Notes: generated by a model from the sequence alone, not told the origin. A DNA stretch of 64,000 bases from Streptomyces sp. NBC_00490 (GCF_036013645.1 NZ_CP107869.1:8680001-8744000); one strand, 5' to 3'. Numbered from the stretch's first letter, positions 48,834 to 57,822 are shown. Made by a program: numbers and translations.

Positions 48834-49236
48834 CCGAGGCCCGCATGCGGTCGATGGCGCGCAGCACCTCGGTGCGGTTCTTGGCACTCTTGATCCAGGC
48901 GGGGAGCCGGCCGATGTACGTCATCTTGCGCCCGTGCTCGTACCAGGGGTCCCGCTCCCGCAGGTCCGCCGCCACGAACCGCCTGAGCAGGTCGAGGTGT
49001 TCGAGGTTGTACGCCGACACCGTGCCGTGACGGGTCTCGGTCCGCAGCCACAGCGTCGGCCAGGCGCACCGGCCCGTGGGCCGGCACAGACCGCAGGACC
49101 GGCAGATCACCCGGGGCTGCGGCGGCGCGCTCCGCTCGAAGTGCGCGATCCGGTCGCAGCGCGGGCAGCGGACCAGCATCGAGCCGCTGAAGTGGTGCGC
49201 GTCGAGGCCGGGATCGTGGAAGCGGAGGGGAGGCAT
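48820..49236 (-). CDS. Zinc-ribbon hypothetical protein
   Basis: A 138-residue protein with a TFIIB-type zinc ribbon, MLVRCPRCDRIAHFE plus VICRSCGLCRPTGRC, giving four to six Cys in knuckle pairs. The second half is a conserved-looking helical region (YNLEHLDLLRRFVAADLRERDPWYEHGRKMTYIGRLPAWIKSAKNR). I recall similar uncharacterised Streptomyces proteins. ATG 49236 is used. The function is unknown; nucleic-acid binding is a reasonable guess from the ribbon and basic character. Confidence 0.75.
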   Translation of the reverse strand: MPPLRFHDPGLDAHHFSGSMLVRCPRCDRIAHFERSAPPQPRVICRSCGLCRPTGRCAWPTLWLRTETRHGTVSAYNLEHLDLLRRFVAADLRERDPWYEHGRKMTYIGRLPAWIKSAKNRTEVLRAIDRMRASVISG

Positions 49237-49280
49237 GCCGGGAGTATGACGAGTGTCCGGCCCGTCCCGCACCCGGATTC

Positions 49281-51353
49281 TCAGCGGGTGGAGGCGAGTT
49301 CCCCGGACCGTTGCGTCAGCCCGTTGCCCAGGTCCTCCACCAGCAGACGCTTGGAGATCGTGTCGACCGCGGCCAGCAGATCCGTGCCCGCCGGGCGGCC
49401 GATGTCCTGCTGCACCCGCTCCTCCAGCCACGTGGCCCAGGCCTTCCCGATGACACGGGCCTCGCGGGTGCCCGCGTCGGTGTGTGAGAAGAGGTTGCCG
49501 GCGCGGGTCAGGTAGCCCTCGTCGATCATCCGGTCGAAGACCGGCAGCAGCACCTCGGGCGGCATGTGTCGGCGGGCGGCGATCAGGCCCAGGCTGGCGT
49601 GGCCCGTCATCCGTGTGAACAGCTCCACCTGCATCACCGCCCAGGCGCCGGCGATGTCCAGACGGGTGTCGGACGCCGCCACGATACGGCGCGCGTCCTC
49701 CACCCCCGTGGTGCCGATGATCTTCCCGACCGCCGCCTCCAGCACCCGCTGCGAGTCCGCCCCGGACGGCTGCCCGAAGCCCTCGCCCATGTCGGTGGAG
49801 CCCGCCCGCGCGCTGTCGCGCAGCTGGACCTGTTTGAGGAACAGGGCGACCACGAACCCCAGCGCCGCCACCGGCACCGTCCACAGGAAGACGGTCTGGA
49901 TGGTGTCGGCGTAGGCGTCGATGATCGGGGCGGCCACCGCCGGCGGCAGGTCGTGCACGCCCTCCGGACTGGTCGCCGCCTTGGCGATGACCGCCGGGTC
50001 GAGACCGCTGCCGGTCTGCGCGGCCCGCGCGACGCCCTCCTCGAGGTTGGGCTTGAGGGAGTTGGCGTAGATGGTGCCGAAGACGGCCGTGCCGAACGAA
50101 CTGCCCAGCGTGCGGAAGAAGGTGACACCGGAGGTGGCGGTGCCCAGGTCGGTGTAGTCGACGGTGTTCTGCACGGCGATCGTCAGCACCTGCATGCACA
50201 GACCGATGCCGGAGCCGAGCACGAACATGTACAGCGACTCCAGCCAGGCCCCGGTGTCCGGCCCCATCAGGGACATCAGATACAGCCCGACCCCCATCAC
50301 CAGGGAGCCGACGATCGGGAAGATCCGGTACTGCCCGGTCTTGCTGACCACGTTGCCGCTCGCGACGGACGCGAGGAGCAGGCCGATGACCATCGGCAGC
50401 GTCCGCACCCCGGAGACCGTGGCCGAGTCGCCGTCGACGTACTGCAGATAGCTCGGCAGATACGTCATCGCGCCGAGCATGGCGAAGCCGACGATGAAGC
50501 TGAGGATCGAGCAGACGGTGAACACCGGGTTCCTGAACAGCCGCATCGGCAGCATCGGTTCGGGCGCCCGGGTCTCCACCCAGCAGAACAGACCGAGGGC
50601 GACGGCGCCGCCGACGAACAGGGCGATGATGACGCCCGAACCCCACGCGTACTCGTTGCCGCCCCAACTCGTCGCCAGGATCAAAGTGCTGGCCCCGGCC
50701 GCGACCAGAGCGATGCCGAGATAGTCGATGACCGGCCGGGAGGCCGACTTCACCACCGGGATCGTGCGGGCGGCCGCGAAGACGACGACGATCGCGATCG
50801 GGACGTTGACGTAGAACGCCCAGCGCCAGGTCAGATGGTCGGTGAACAGGCCGCCGAGCAGCGGTCCGATGACGGTCGCGACGCCGAAGACGGCACCGAT
50901 GGCGCCCTGGTACTTGCCGCGCTCCCGCAGCGGGATGACATCGGCGATCAGGGCCATCGACGTGACCATCAGACCGCCCGCGCCGATGCCCTGCATCGCC
51001 CGCCAGGCGATGAGCAGCGTCATGTTCCCGGCGAGACCGCACAGGAACGAACCCGTGATGAACACGATCGCCGAGACCTGGAACACCACCTTGCGGCCGA
51101 ACAGGTCGCCGAACTTGCCCACCAGGACCGTCGAGACGGTCTCCGCGAGCAGATAGGAGGTGACCACCCACGACATGTGCTCGGCGCCGCCCAGGTCCGA
51201 CACGATCGTCGGCAGGGCCGTGCCGACGATCGTCTGGTCGAGGGCGGCCAGCAGCATGCCCAGCATGATCGTCACGAAGACGACGTTGCGACGACGCTTG
51301 TCCAGTACCGGCGGCTCTGCGGCGGGCGGCGCGACTTCCTCGGTGACGGTCAC
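49281..51353 (-). CDS. DHA2-family MFS exporter (14 TM) with C-terminal winged-helix-like domain
   Basis: A 690-residue drug:H+ antiporter of the EmrB/QacA type. TM1 is [22 protein letters not shown], motif A is [13 protein letters not shown], and motif C is [21 protein letters not shown] in TM5. About 14 hydrophobic segments end near residue 535 ([19 protein letters not shown]). A further 145 residues are cytoplasmic and soluble. Within them [41 protein letters not shown] reads like a MarR/PadR winged helix. GTG 51353 is the start. No regulator gene is adjacent. Export of an antibiotic or lipid-like compound is likely, substrate unknown. Confidence 0.9.
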   Translation of the reverse strand: MTVTEEVAPPAAEPPVLDKRRRNVVFVTIMLGMLLAALDQTIVGTALPTIVSDLGGAEHMSWVVTSYLLAETVSTVLVGKFGDLFGRKVVFQVSAIVFITGSFLCGLAGNMTLLIAWRAMQGIGAGGLMVTSMALIADVIPLRERGKYQGAIGAVFGVATVIGPLLGGLFTDHLTWRWAFYVNVPIAIVVVFAAARTIPVVKSASRPVIDYLGIALVAAGASTLILATSWGGNEYAWGSGVIIALFVGGAVALGLFCWVETRAPEPMLPMRLFRNPVFTVCSILSFIVGFAMLGAMTYLPSYLQYVDGDSATVSGVRTLPMVIGLLLASVASGNVVSKTGQYRIFPIVGSLVMGVGLYLMSLMGPDTGAWLESLYMFVLGSGIGLCMQVLTIAVQNTVDYTDLGTATSGVTFFRTLGSSFGTAVFGTIYANSLKPNLEEGVARAAQTGSGLDPAVIAKAATSPEGVHDLPPAVAAPIIDAYADTIQTVFLWTVPVAALGFVVALFLKQVQLRDSARAGSTDMGEGFGQPSGADSQRVLEAAVGKIIGTTGVEDARRIVAASDTRLDIAGAWAVMQVELFTRMTGHASLGLIAARRHMPPEVLLPVFDRMIDEGYLTRAGNLFSHTDAGTREARVIGKAWATWLEERVQQDIGRPAGTDLLAAVDTISKRLLVEDLGNGLTQRSGELASTR

Positions 51354-51411
51354 GAGGTCACGATCACACCGGCCACCCAGGGGCGCCTGCGGGACGGGCC
51401 GCTCGGGTGCC

Positions 51412-52185
51412 CTACCGCTGCCCGGGGTTGCGGCGCAGCAGATACGTGTCCATGATCCAGCCCTTGCGCTCCCGGGCCTCGGCCCGCAGCCGCTCGATCC
51501 GGGGCGCGGCCTCGGCGATCGGGCCCGAGGCGAGGATCTCGTCCGGGGTGCCGATGTAGGCGCCCCAGTAGATGTCGATGTCCTCGTCCGCGTACTGCCG
51601 GAACGTCTGGTGGGCGTCGAGCATCACGACCACGTCGTCCACGCCCTCGGGGAACCCCTCGGCGAGCCGCCGTCCGGTGGTGATCTGCACGGGCCGGGCG
51701 ACCCGGTTCAGTCCGGTGCGATGCCGGGCGACGAGGGCGGAGACACTGCTGATGCCGGGCACGACGTCGTACGCGAAGCTGACGGCACCCCGCTCCAGGA
51801 TCTCCTCCAGGATCCCGAGCGTGCTGTCGTACAGCGCGGGGTCACCCCACACCAGGAACGCGCCGCTCTCGTCCTCGCCCAGCTCCTCGGTGATCAGCCG
51901 CTCGTAGATCCCGGCACGGGCGCTGCGCCAGTCCCCGACGGCGGGCGAGTAGGCAGCGCCGCCCGCCTTACGGTCCCGCTCCGGGTCCCGCGCCTCGACG
52001 ACGCGGTACGTCCCCTCCGGTATGTGCGCCTCCAGCATGTCCCGGCGCAGATCCGTCAGGTCGCTCTTCACCTCGCCCTTGTCCAGGACGAAGAACACGT
52101 CCGTGCTCCGCAGCGCCCTGACCGCCTGGAGCGTGAGCTGGTCGGGGTCGCCCGCGCCGATACCGATGACATGAATCTTTCGCAC
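51412..52185 (-). CDS. cobF: Precorrin-6A synthase (deacetylating)
   Basis: A 257-residue class III SAM methyltransferase of the cobalamin pathway that methylates C-1 of precorrin-5 with loss of the acetyl group. The opening is [20 protein letters not shown], then [44 protein letters not shown] (the GDPxxY block), [18 protein letters not shown] and [34 protein letters not shown], which is specific to CobF. GTG 52185 has no Shine-Dalgarno and CAGACT lies six bases upstream. CobF indicates the aerobic route. It is separated from cobK by the MFS exporter and zinc-ribbon genes. Confidence 0.94.
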   Translation of the reverse strand: MRKIHVIGIGAGDPDQLTLQAVRALRSTDVFFVLDKGEVKSDLTDLRRDMLEAHIPEGTYRVVEARDPERDRKAGGAAYSPAVGDWRSARAGIYERLITEELGEDESGAFLVWGDPALYDSTLGILEEILERGAVSFAYDVVPGISSVSALVARHRTGLNRVARPVQITTGRRLAEGFPEGVDDVVVMLDAHQTFRQYADEDIDIYWGAYIGTPDEILASGPIAEAAPRIERLRAEARERKGWIMDTYLLRRNPGQR

Positions 52186-52338
52186 GCCCCGAGTCTGCCG
52201 TACGCCACTGACAGGGAGGTCACCGCGTCCGGGGGCGCGGCGCGGGGCCGCGGGGAGAGGGCCGCGCCCGAGGCCCGGTGCCGTGCCCCGGCGCCGCTTC
52301 CGGAGTCACCGTCGCATTCGTATCGGCTGCGGGCCGGA

Positions 52339-52752
52339 GGGGGCTGGTCGCGCAGTTCCCCGCGCCCCTTGGGTCGGGTGGCGGCCCGGAGTCGCAGGGT
52401 GCGGCTTCCGTGGCTGCGTCGGCTGCGGGTAGTCGTGATGGTGCGGGTGAGTGGGGGCTGGTCGCGCAGTTCCCCGCGCCCCTGAGGTCGGGTACCGACC
52501 CGAGTCGCAAGGCGAGGCATCCTTGCCTGCGTCGGCTGCGGGCGGTCGTGATGCTGCGGGCGGGTGGGGGCTGGTCGCGCAGTTCCCCGCGCCCCTGAGG
52601 TCGGGTACCGACCCGAGTCGCAAGGCGAGGCATCCTTGCCTGCGTCGGCTGCGGGCGGTCGTGATGCTGCGGGTGAGTGGGGGCTGGTCGCGCAGTTCCC
52701 CGCGCCCCTTGGGTCGGGTGGCGGCCCGGTGTCGCAGGGTGTGGCTTCCTCG
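52339..52752. repeat. Four-copy 113-bp tandem repeat with embedded hairpins
   Basis: Units start at 52339, 52453, 52566 and 52679 (periods 114, 113, 113), each opening with GGGGGCTGGTCGCGCAGTTC followed by CCCGCGCCCC. The first and last units share one variant of the middle, and the two inner units share another, differing from each other at only a few bases, so the order is A-B-B-A. Inner units contain GGTCGG-gta-CCGACC and GCAAGG-n8-CCTTGC stems. All reading frames are open by composition, but none looks like a protein. The flanks from 52186 to 52801 hold no other gene. Confidence 0.92.
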
Positions 52753-52801
52753 GCCGCCTTTGTTCCTGTCCTGGACGTCGACGTCGTGGCTACCACCGGT
52801 G

Positions 52802-53317
52802 TCACCGGCGCAGGCGTGGTGCCCGTAGTCCCGCGTCCACGGCCTCGCCGCCCCGCTCCACATCGTCCGCCAGCTCCCGAGCCCACCCGGCGAGTCCGGC
52901 CAGGTCCATTCCGTACGGCCGCCGCGTTCCCGTGTCCGACGCCCAGTCCTCGACCGCCCCGGCGCCGCGCCGCAGCAGCCGCGCCCCGCCCGTGACGTTG
53001 CCGCGGGCCGCGTGTGTGAGGCCGACCGCGAGCTGGGCCAGGCCGCGCCACAGGGCCCGCTCCTCGTCGGGGCCGGACTTCCAGGCGTCCTCGAAGACCT
53101 CGTGCGCATGGAAGGGCTTGCCCGCGTCCAGCAGCTCCTGGGCCTCCGCGACGCTCCGCTCGGGGGTGCGTACCACCCCCTCCGGCTGCCGCTCCACCCC
53201 GTCCGCGCCGTACGGCAGGGGCCGCCCGAGCCCGTCCCGCGGCCGGGCGTTGCGCGCCCGGCCCTCGTCGTCCCGGTCCCTGGCGTCGGCCTGCTGTCCT
53301 GAGGATGTGCTGCCCAT
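52802..53317 (-). CDS. DUF309 protein
   Basis: A 171-residue protein. The DUF309 helix pair is ELLDAGKPFHAHEVFEDAWKSGPDEERALWRGLAQLAVGLTHAARGN, with the metal-like HxHE...W pattern at HAHEVFEDAW, then GGARLLRRGAG. The N-terminal 55 residues are charged and probably disordered. The function is unknown. ATG 53317 has no Shine-Dalgarno and GACAAT six bases upstream, consistent with a leaderless transcript. It diverges from tRNA-Pro copy 2. Confidence 0.88.
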   Translation of the reverse strand: MGSTSSGQQADARDRDDEGRARNARPRDGLGRPLPYGADGVERQPEGVVRTPERSVAEAQELLDAGKPFHAHEVFEDAWKSGPDEERALWRGLAQLAVGLTHAARGNVTGGARLLRRGAGAVEDWASDTGTRRPYGMDLAGLAGWARELADDVERGGEAVDAGLRAPRLRR

Positions 53318-53372
53318 GTGCCGATTGTCCCGCGCGGCCCGGGCCGTCTTCGAGGCGGCCCACCAAGTGGGG

Positions 53373-53378
53373 TAAAGT
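53373..53378 (+). promoter_or_regulatory. Likely -10 of tRNA-Pro copy 2
   Basis: TAAAGT lies 42 bases before the mature tRNA 5' end, matching the position of TATTGT in copy 1. Confidence 0.4.
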
Positions 53379-53419
53379 GCTCTTCGCGCGATCACGCGGT
53401 TCGCCGCGCGAAAACGCAC

Positions 53420-53493
<74 letters not shown>

Positions 53494-53502
53494 CGGTGTT
53501 CA

Positions 53503-53533
53503 CCGGCGGATCTGCCTGAGGCAGGTCCGCCGG
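53503..53533 (+). terminator. Hairpin after tRNA-Pro copy 2
   Basis: Arms 53503-53516 and 53520-53533 pair over 14 bp (one U-G) around TGA. The stem also faces the 3' end of the convergent TetR gene at 53541, so it may serve both. Confidence 0.8.
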
Positions 53534-53540
53534 TCGCGTT

Positions 53541-54218
53541 TCAGCGGTCGCCCTGCCGCGTCCGGCCCCGGTAACGCTCCGCCACCTCCCCCAGATACCC
53601 CCGCAGCATGACCTTCGCCTCGTCCAGCAGCGCCGCGTCCCCCGTCCTGTCCCGCCGGAACGCCTCCTGGGCGAGAGCGTCGGCCGCGAGCATGGCCGCG
53701 TGGCAGGTGCGGGCCAGCGCCTCGTCGTCCTCGGCGAGGTCGAGGGCGAGGAGGATACGGCGGATGCCGTCGGCCATGCGGCGCTTGTGCTCACGGTCGG
53801 CGGCGCGGGTCTGCTCGGTCAGACCGCTGCCGAACCACAGGGCCCGGAAACCGTGCTCGGTGCGGTAGATGGAGGCGAACGCGTCGATGAGGATGCCGAC
53901 CGGGTCGACCCAGCGCTGCGCCGCGGCCGCGTCGACCAGGTCGTCCATCGCGGCCTCCAGCTTCGCGAAGTACCCGGCCGCGAGCGCCTCGATGATCGCC
54001 CCCCGGTCCGGCAGGTACTGGTACAGCGAGCCGACCGAGACCCTCGCCTCGGCCGCGATCCGGGTCGTGGTGAGCGCCTCGACGCCCTCCTCGACCAGCA
54101 CGCGCTCGGCGGTCTCCAGGACCCGGGCGAGCCGGGCCTTGCTGCGGGCCTGCTGGGGCGTGCGGCGCAGCGAGGCGACGCCCGCCGCCCAGTCCGTGTC
54201 CGTGAGGGGATCGGCCAC
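53541..54218 (-). CDS. TetR/AcrR-family regulator
   Basis: A 225-residue repressor. The HTH is ARLARVLETAERVLVEEGVEALTTTRIAAEARVSVGSLYQYLPDRGAIIEALA, followed by a TetR_C domain with ILIDAFASIYRTEHGFRALWF and AMLAADALAQEAF. GTG 54218 follows GGAGG. It is divergent from the aldolase/kinase pair with only 58 bases between the starts. That gap is AT-rich for this genome and includes TGAACGTGACTTTGTTTCA, a weak dyad. I infer that it controls itself and the aldolase operon. Confidence 0.92.
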   Translation of the reverse strand: MADPLTDTDWAAGVASLRRTPQQARSKARLARVLETAERVLVEEGVEALTTTRIAAEARVSVGSLYQYLPDRGAIIEALAAGYFAKLEAAMDDLVDAAAAQRWVDPVGILIDAFASIYRTEHGFRALWFGSGLTEQTRAADREHKRRMADGIRRILLALDLAEDDEALARTCHAAMLAADALAQEAFRRDRTGDAALLDEAKVMLRGYLGEVAERYRGRTRQGDR

Positions 54219-54276
54219 GCAACAACCTCCGAATGTGAACGTGACTTTGTTTCATGTTTAGGTTAGCGTCGCGCGC

Positions 54277-54960
54277 ATGACCGACTCAAGCTCGGCGTGG
54301 AGCGTGGAGCGGGCCGCCGTTGCCGACGCCTGCCGTCGGCTGGGCGCCGAGGGACTCCTCATCGGCACGGCCGGGAACGTCAGCGTGCGCACGGAGGACC
54401 GCGTCGCGATCACCGCCACCGGCGCGGTCCTCGCCGACCTCACCCCGGACCAGGTGACCGTCGTCGACCTCGACGGAAAGATCGTGTCCGGAGGTCTCAG
54501 GCCGACCTCGGAACTGGACCTGCACCTCGGTGTCTACCACCGCTACGGCACCGGCGCCGTCGTCCACACCCATGCGCCCATGGCGACCGCGCTCTCCCTC
54601 GTCCTCGACGAACTGCCCTGCATCCACTACCAGTTGCTCACTCTCGGCGGCACCGTACGCGTGGCACCGTACGCCACCTTCGGCACCCCGGAACTCGCCG
54701 AGTCGGTGCTCACCGCACTGGAGGGCCGCGGCGGAGCACTGATGGCCAACCACGGCGCGGTCACCCACGCCCCGACGCTCGACAAGGCGGTCGAGCACGC
54801 CCTGCTGCTGGAGTGGGCCTGCGGGGTCTACCAGAGCGCGGCCGCCCTCGGACAGCCCCGCGTCCTCGACGAACAGCAGCAACTCGCGGTCATCGAGGCC
54901 GCTGTCGCGCGCAATTACGGCACCACACAATCCGTACCACCTGTGCAGGAGGGACCCTGA
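54277..54960 (+). CDS. Class II aldolase/adducin-family protein
   Basis: A 227-residue zinc aldolase of the L-fuculose-phosphate/L-ribulose-phosphate epimerase fold. Motifs are LIGTAGNVSVRTEDRVAITATGA (phosphate-binding), RPTSELDLHLGVY, AVVHTHAPMATALS with zinc His residues, and a later MANHGAVTHAPTLDKAVEHALLLEW with the third His. It would cleave a ketose-phosphate to dihydroxyacetone phosphate and an aldehyde. The PfkB kinase overlaps its stop by one base, so the kinase probably makes the aldolase substrate. The sugar is not known. Confidence 0.92.
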   Translation: MTDSSSAWSVERAAVADACRRLGAEGLLIGTAGNVSVRTEDRVAITATGAVLADLTPDQVTVVDLDGKIVSGGLRPTSELDLHLGVYHRYGTGAVVHTHAPMATALSLVLDELPCIHYQLLTLGGTVRVAPYATFGTPELAESVLTALEGRGGALMANHGAVTHAPTLDKAVEHALLLEWACGVYQSAAALGQPRVLDEQQQLAVIEAAVARNYGTTQSVPPVQEGP

Positions 54961-55889
54961 TGAAGGTCGTCACGATGGGCGTGCACGTACTGGACGTGCT
55001 GGTACGGCCGGTGGAGGCCATACCCGAGGGGCAGGGCGCCACCCTGGTGGAGGACATCCGCATGACCGCCGCCGGTACGGCCGCCGGCACCGCGCTCACC
55101 CTCGCCAAGCTCGGCGCACGGGTGCGTACCGCCGGAGCGATCGGCACCGACCCGACGGGCGACCTGCTGGTGCGGCTGCTCGACCAGGCCGGCATCGACA
55201 CCGGGTTGCTCGTCCGCCGTATCGACACCTCCACCTCCGCGAGCGTGCTGCCCATCCGCCCCAACGGCGACCGCCCCTCCCTCCACCTCCTCGGCGCCAA
55301 CATCACCTACGGCCTCGACGACGTCCCCTGGGACGCGGTCGCCGAGGCGACCCATCTCCACCTGGGCGGACCGGAGTTGATCGGCGCCGAGGTCGCCGCG
55401 CGCATCCTGGCGCACGCCAAGGAGCATGGCGTCGTCACCTCCGTGGACCTTCTCGCCCCCGGTGAGCTCGGCACCTTCGACCAGATCGAACCGCTGCTCC
55501 CGTACGTCGACTACCTGCTGCCCAACGACGACCAGGTCCTCGGCTTCAGCGGCGAGGACGACCTCGTGACCGGCGCGAAGAAGCTGGTCGCCGCCGGGGC
55601 CGGGCTCGTCGCCGTCACCCGCGGCGGTGACGGCGCGCTGCTGGTGACCGCCGAGGGCACCGAGGACGTCCCCGCCTTCGAGATCGAGGTCGTCGACACG
55701 ACCGGATGCGGCGACGCCTTCTCCGCCGGCTTCCTGCGCGGCATCAGCCTCGACCGCACACCGCGAGAAGCCGCCATCCTGGGCAGTGCCGCGGCGGCCC
55801 TGGTGGCCCAGGGGCTCGGCAGCGACCACGGGGACTTCGACCTCGCCGAGGCCGACGAGTTCTCCATGACCGCCAAGGTGCGCGCCTGA
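54960..55889 (+). CDS. PfkB-family carbohydrate kinase
   Basis: A 309-residue ribokinase-like kinase. PfkB signature 1 region reads MTAAGTAAGTALTLAKLGARVRTAGAIGTDPTGDLL. Signature 2 is VVDTTGCGDAFSAGFLRGI, with the catalytic Asp in TGCGDAF. The typical GG dipeptide of motif 1 is TAAG here, which occurs in some sugar-specific members. It phosphorylates a ketose or nucleoside with ATP. ATG 54960 shares one base with the aldolase stop (TGATG), so translation is coupled. A terminator follows about 20 bases after the stop. Confidence 0.92.
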   Translation: MKVVTMGVHVLDVLVRPVEAIPEGQGATLVEDIRMTAAGTAAGTALTLAKLGARVRTAGAIGTDPTGDLLVRLLDQAGIDTGLLVRRIDTSTSASVLPIRPNGDRPSLHLLGANITYGLDDVPWDAVAEATHLHLGGPELIGAEVAARILAHAKEHGVVTSVDLLAPGELGTFDQIEPLLPYVDYLLPNDDQVLGFSGEDDLVTGAKKLVAAGAGLVAVTRGGDGALLVTAEGTEDVPAFEIEVVDTTGCGDAFSAGFLRGISLDRTPREAAILGSAAAALVAQGLGSDHGDFDLAEADEFSMTAKVRA

Positions 55890-55906
55890 GCCGAGGCCCC
55901 AGGAGC

Positions 55907-55935
55907 ACCACGGAGCGCGGGACGCCTCCGTGGTG
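55907..55935 (+). terminator. Terminator of the aldolase/kinase operon
   Basis: CACCACGGAG (55907-55916) and CTCCGTGGTG (55926-55935) form a perfect 10-bp stem. Outer GGCCCC and GGGGCC sequences can extend it. Confidence 0.75.
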
Positions 55936-56001
55936 CATCCGCCCCGGGGCCTGACCGCCGGTGCCCGCACCGAAGCTCCCGGGGCTGATAGACAGGGAGG
56001 C

Positions 56002-56043
56002 ATGACCACCTTGATCTTCCGCCCGACCTGGAACGCCCGATGA
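56002..56043 (+). CDS. 13-residue leader mini-ORF coupled to the Nudix gene
   Basis: ATG 56002 has an excellent GGGAGG five bases upstream and encodes MTTLIFRPTWNAR. The stop TGA (56041-56043) overlaps the Nudix ATG at 56040 as ATGA. The Nudix gene has no usable Shine-Dalgarno of its own, so its translation seems to depend on this leader. Confidence 0.5.
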   Translation: MTTLIFRPTWNAR

Positions 56044-56708
56044 CCGCCGGCATCGACACCCCCGACGGCCGGGGCCGCACCGGACTGCACCGCACCGGCC
56101 TCGACCTGAGCGGCAACCCCCGTGTCAAGGTCCGCGACGTGAAACTCCTGTCCAGCCACTGGTACGTCGAGCGGGCCACCACCTTCGACCTCCAACGCGC
56201 CGACGGCACGTGGAGCACGCAGCAGCGCGAGACCCACGACCGCGGCAACGGCGCCACCATGCTGCTCTACGACGCCGAACGCGAAACCGTCCTGCTCACC
56301 CGGCAGTTCCGCTTCCCCGTCTACGTCAACGGCCACCCCGACGGCATGCTGATCGAGACGCCGGGCGGGCTGCTCGACGACGAGGACGAGCACCCGGAGA
56401 TCGCGGTACGGCGTGAGGTCATCGAGGAGACCGGGCACACCATCGGCGAGGTCCGGCACGTCTTCGACGTCTACATGAGCCCGGGGTCCGTGACCGAACG
56501 GGTCAGCTTCTACGCCGCCGAGTACGGCCCCTCCACCCACACCCACGAGGGCGGCGGCCTGGACGAGGAGGGCGAGGACATCGAGATCCTCGAACTGCCC
56601 TTCCGCCGGGCCCTGGAGATGATCCGCGCGGGGGAGATCGCCGACGCGAAGACCATCATGCTGCTGCAATGGGCTGCTCTGGAGGGGCCGTTCGCCGCCA
56701 GGGCGTGA
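56040..56708 (+). CDS. Nudix hydrolase, NudK/ADP-ribose pyrophosphatase-like
   Basis: A 222-residue Nudix enzyme. The box is GGLLDDEDEHPEIAVRREVIEETGH, with the full G-x5-E-x7-REUxEE pattern apart from a short insertion. The upstream strand LLYDAERETVLLTRQFRFPVYVNGHPDG and the following VYMSPGSVTERVSFYAAEY are typical of GDP-mannose pyrophosphatase NudK and ADP-ribose pyrophosphatases. Substrate choice between nucleotide sugars is not decided. ATG 56040 gives 222 residues, slightly longer than E. coli NudK. Translation is apparently coupled to the 13-codon leader. Confidence 0.9.
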   Translation: MTAGIDTPDGRGRTGLHRTGLDLSGNPRVKVRDVKLLSSHWYVERATTFDLQRADGTWSTQQRETHDRGNGATMLLYDAERETVLLTRQFRFPVYVNGHPDGMLIETPGGLLDDEDEHPEIAVRREVIEETGHTIGEVRHVFDVYMSPGSVTERVSFYAAEYGPSTHTHEGGGLDEEGEDIEILELPFRRALEMIRAGEIADAKTIMLLQWAALEGPFAARA

Positions 56709-56714
56709 ATCCCC

Positions 56715-56745
56715 TTGCGTTGAAGTGCACTTCACCTTGCAGACT
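56715..56745 (+). promoter_or_regulatory. MerR-type promoter of the aldo/keto reductase
   Basis: TTGCGT (56715-56720) and CAGACT (56740-56745) are separated by 19 bp, longer than optimal. The spacer begins with the perfect palindrome TGAAGTGCACTTCA (56721-56734). An overlong spacer holding a centred dyad is the hallmark of MerR-family activation. No MerR gene is in the window. Confidence 0.7.
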
Positions 56746-56793
56746 CCCGTTTGCGCACCCCGAACGCGGATGCGTGAACGGGAGGGGTTTCCC

Positions 56794-57777
56794 ATGAAGT
56801 ACCGCACGATCGGCACCGACCCGACGACCCGCCGCGAGGTCAGTGTGCTCGCCCTCGGCGCGATGCTGTTCGGCTCGCGCACCGACGAGGAGACCGCCTT
56901 CGCCGTGCTCGACCGCTACGTCGAGGCCGGCGGCAACTTCATCGACACGTCCGACAACTACGCCTTCTGGATCGACGGCGGCCAGGGCGGCCAGAGCGAG
57001 GAGCTGCTCGGGCGCTGGCGGCGCAGCCGCGGCATCGGCGCCGAGATCGTGATCGCCACCAAGCTCGGCGCCCGCCCCCTCGCCCCCGGCACCAGCTATG
57101 TCGACAACGCGGAGGGCCTGTCCGCGAAGGTGATCCGTGAGGCCGCCGAGCGCAGCCGGGAACGGCTCGGCGTGGACAAGCTCGATCTGCTCTACGCCCA
57201 CGTCGAGGACCACGCGGTGCCCCTGCGGGAGACCGTCGAGGGCTTCGCCGAACTGGTCGCCGAGGGCACGGTCGGCCTCCTCGGTGTCAGCAACCACGCC
57301 GTGTGGCGGGTCGAGCGGGCCCGGTCGATCGCCGCCGCGGCCGGACTGCCCGGCTACGAGGTGTTCCAGTACGCCCACAGCCACCTCCGCCCGCGCTACG
57401 ACGTCCCCGACGACCTCTTCCCCGACGGCAGCCTCGGCCACGCGGGACCCGACCTCCTCGGCTATCTGCGCGAGGAGCCCGGACTGACCCTGGTCGCCTA
57501 CTCGCCCCTGCTCAAGGGCGCCTACACGCACCCGGAGCGGCTGCCCGCCGACTTCGACCACCCGGGCACCCCGGCCCGCCTCCAGGTCCTGCGCGAGGTG
57601 GCCCGCGAGACCGGGGCGACCGTCAACCAGGTCGTCCTGGCCTGGCAGATCGGCGGCACGCTGCCGATCATCCCGCTGGCCGGAGTGTCCTCGGTGGCCC
57701 AGCTGGAGGAGAACCTGGCCGCGATCGACCTGGAGCTGACCGAGGAGCAGCGGGCCCGGCTGGACGGGGCGCACTGA
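56794..57777 (+). CDS. Aldo/keto reductase
   Basis: A 327-residue NADPH-dependent TIM-barrel reductase. Catalytic residues are Asp in NFIDTSDNYAFW, Tyr55-like Tyr in DNYAFW, Lys in VIATKLGARP and His in DLLYAHVEDHAVPL. The C-terminal NADPH loop is IPLAGVSSVAQLEENL. It belongs with the AKR11/AKR12-like bacterial reductases. Substrate not determined; reactive aldehydes are likely given the MerR-type promoter. ATG 56794 follows GGGAGG; the longer frame to 56725 runs through the promoter and is rejected. Confidence 0.92.
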   Translation: MKYRTIGTDPTTRREVSVLALGAMLFGSRTDEETAFAVLDRYVEAGGNFIDTSDNYAFWIDGGQGGQSEELLGRWRRSRGIGAEIVIATKLGARPLAPGTSYVDNAEGLSAKVIREAAERSRERLGVDKLDLLYAHVEDHAVPLRETVEGFAELVAEGTVGLLGVSNHAVWRVERARSIAAAAGLPGYEVFQYAHSHLRPRYDVPDDLFPDGSLGHAGPDLLGYLREEPGLTLVAYSPLLKGAYTHPERLPADFDHPGTPARLQVLREVARETGATVNQVVLAWQIGGTLPIIPLAGVSSVAQLEENLAAIDLELTEEQRARLDGAH

Positions 57778-57822
57778 CCACGGCCGCAGTACGCTCCGAA
57801 GGACCCGAAGGGAGAGTGCGCC

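Noticed and set aside
52339..52752. CRISPR array
   Set aside because: The 113-bp units are directly adjacent without unique spacers, and no cas genes are present.
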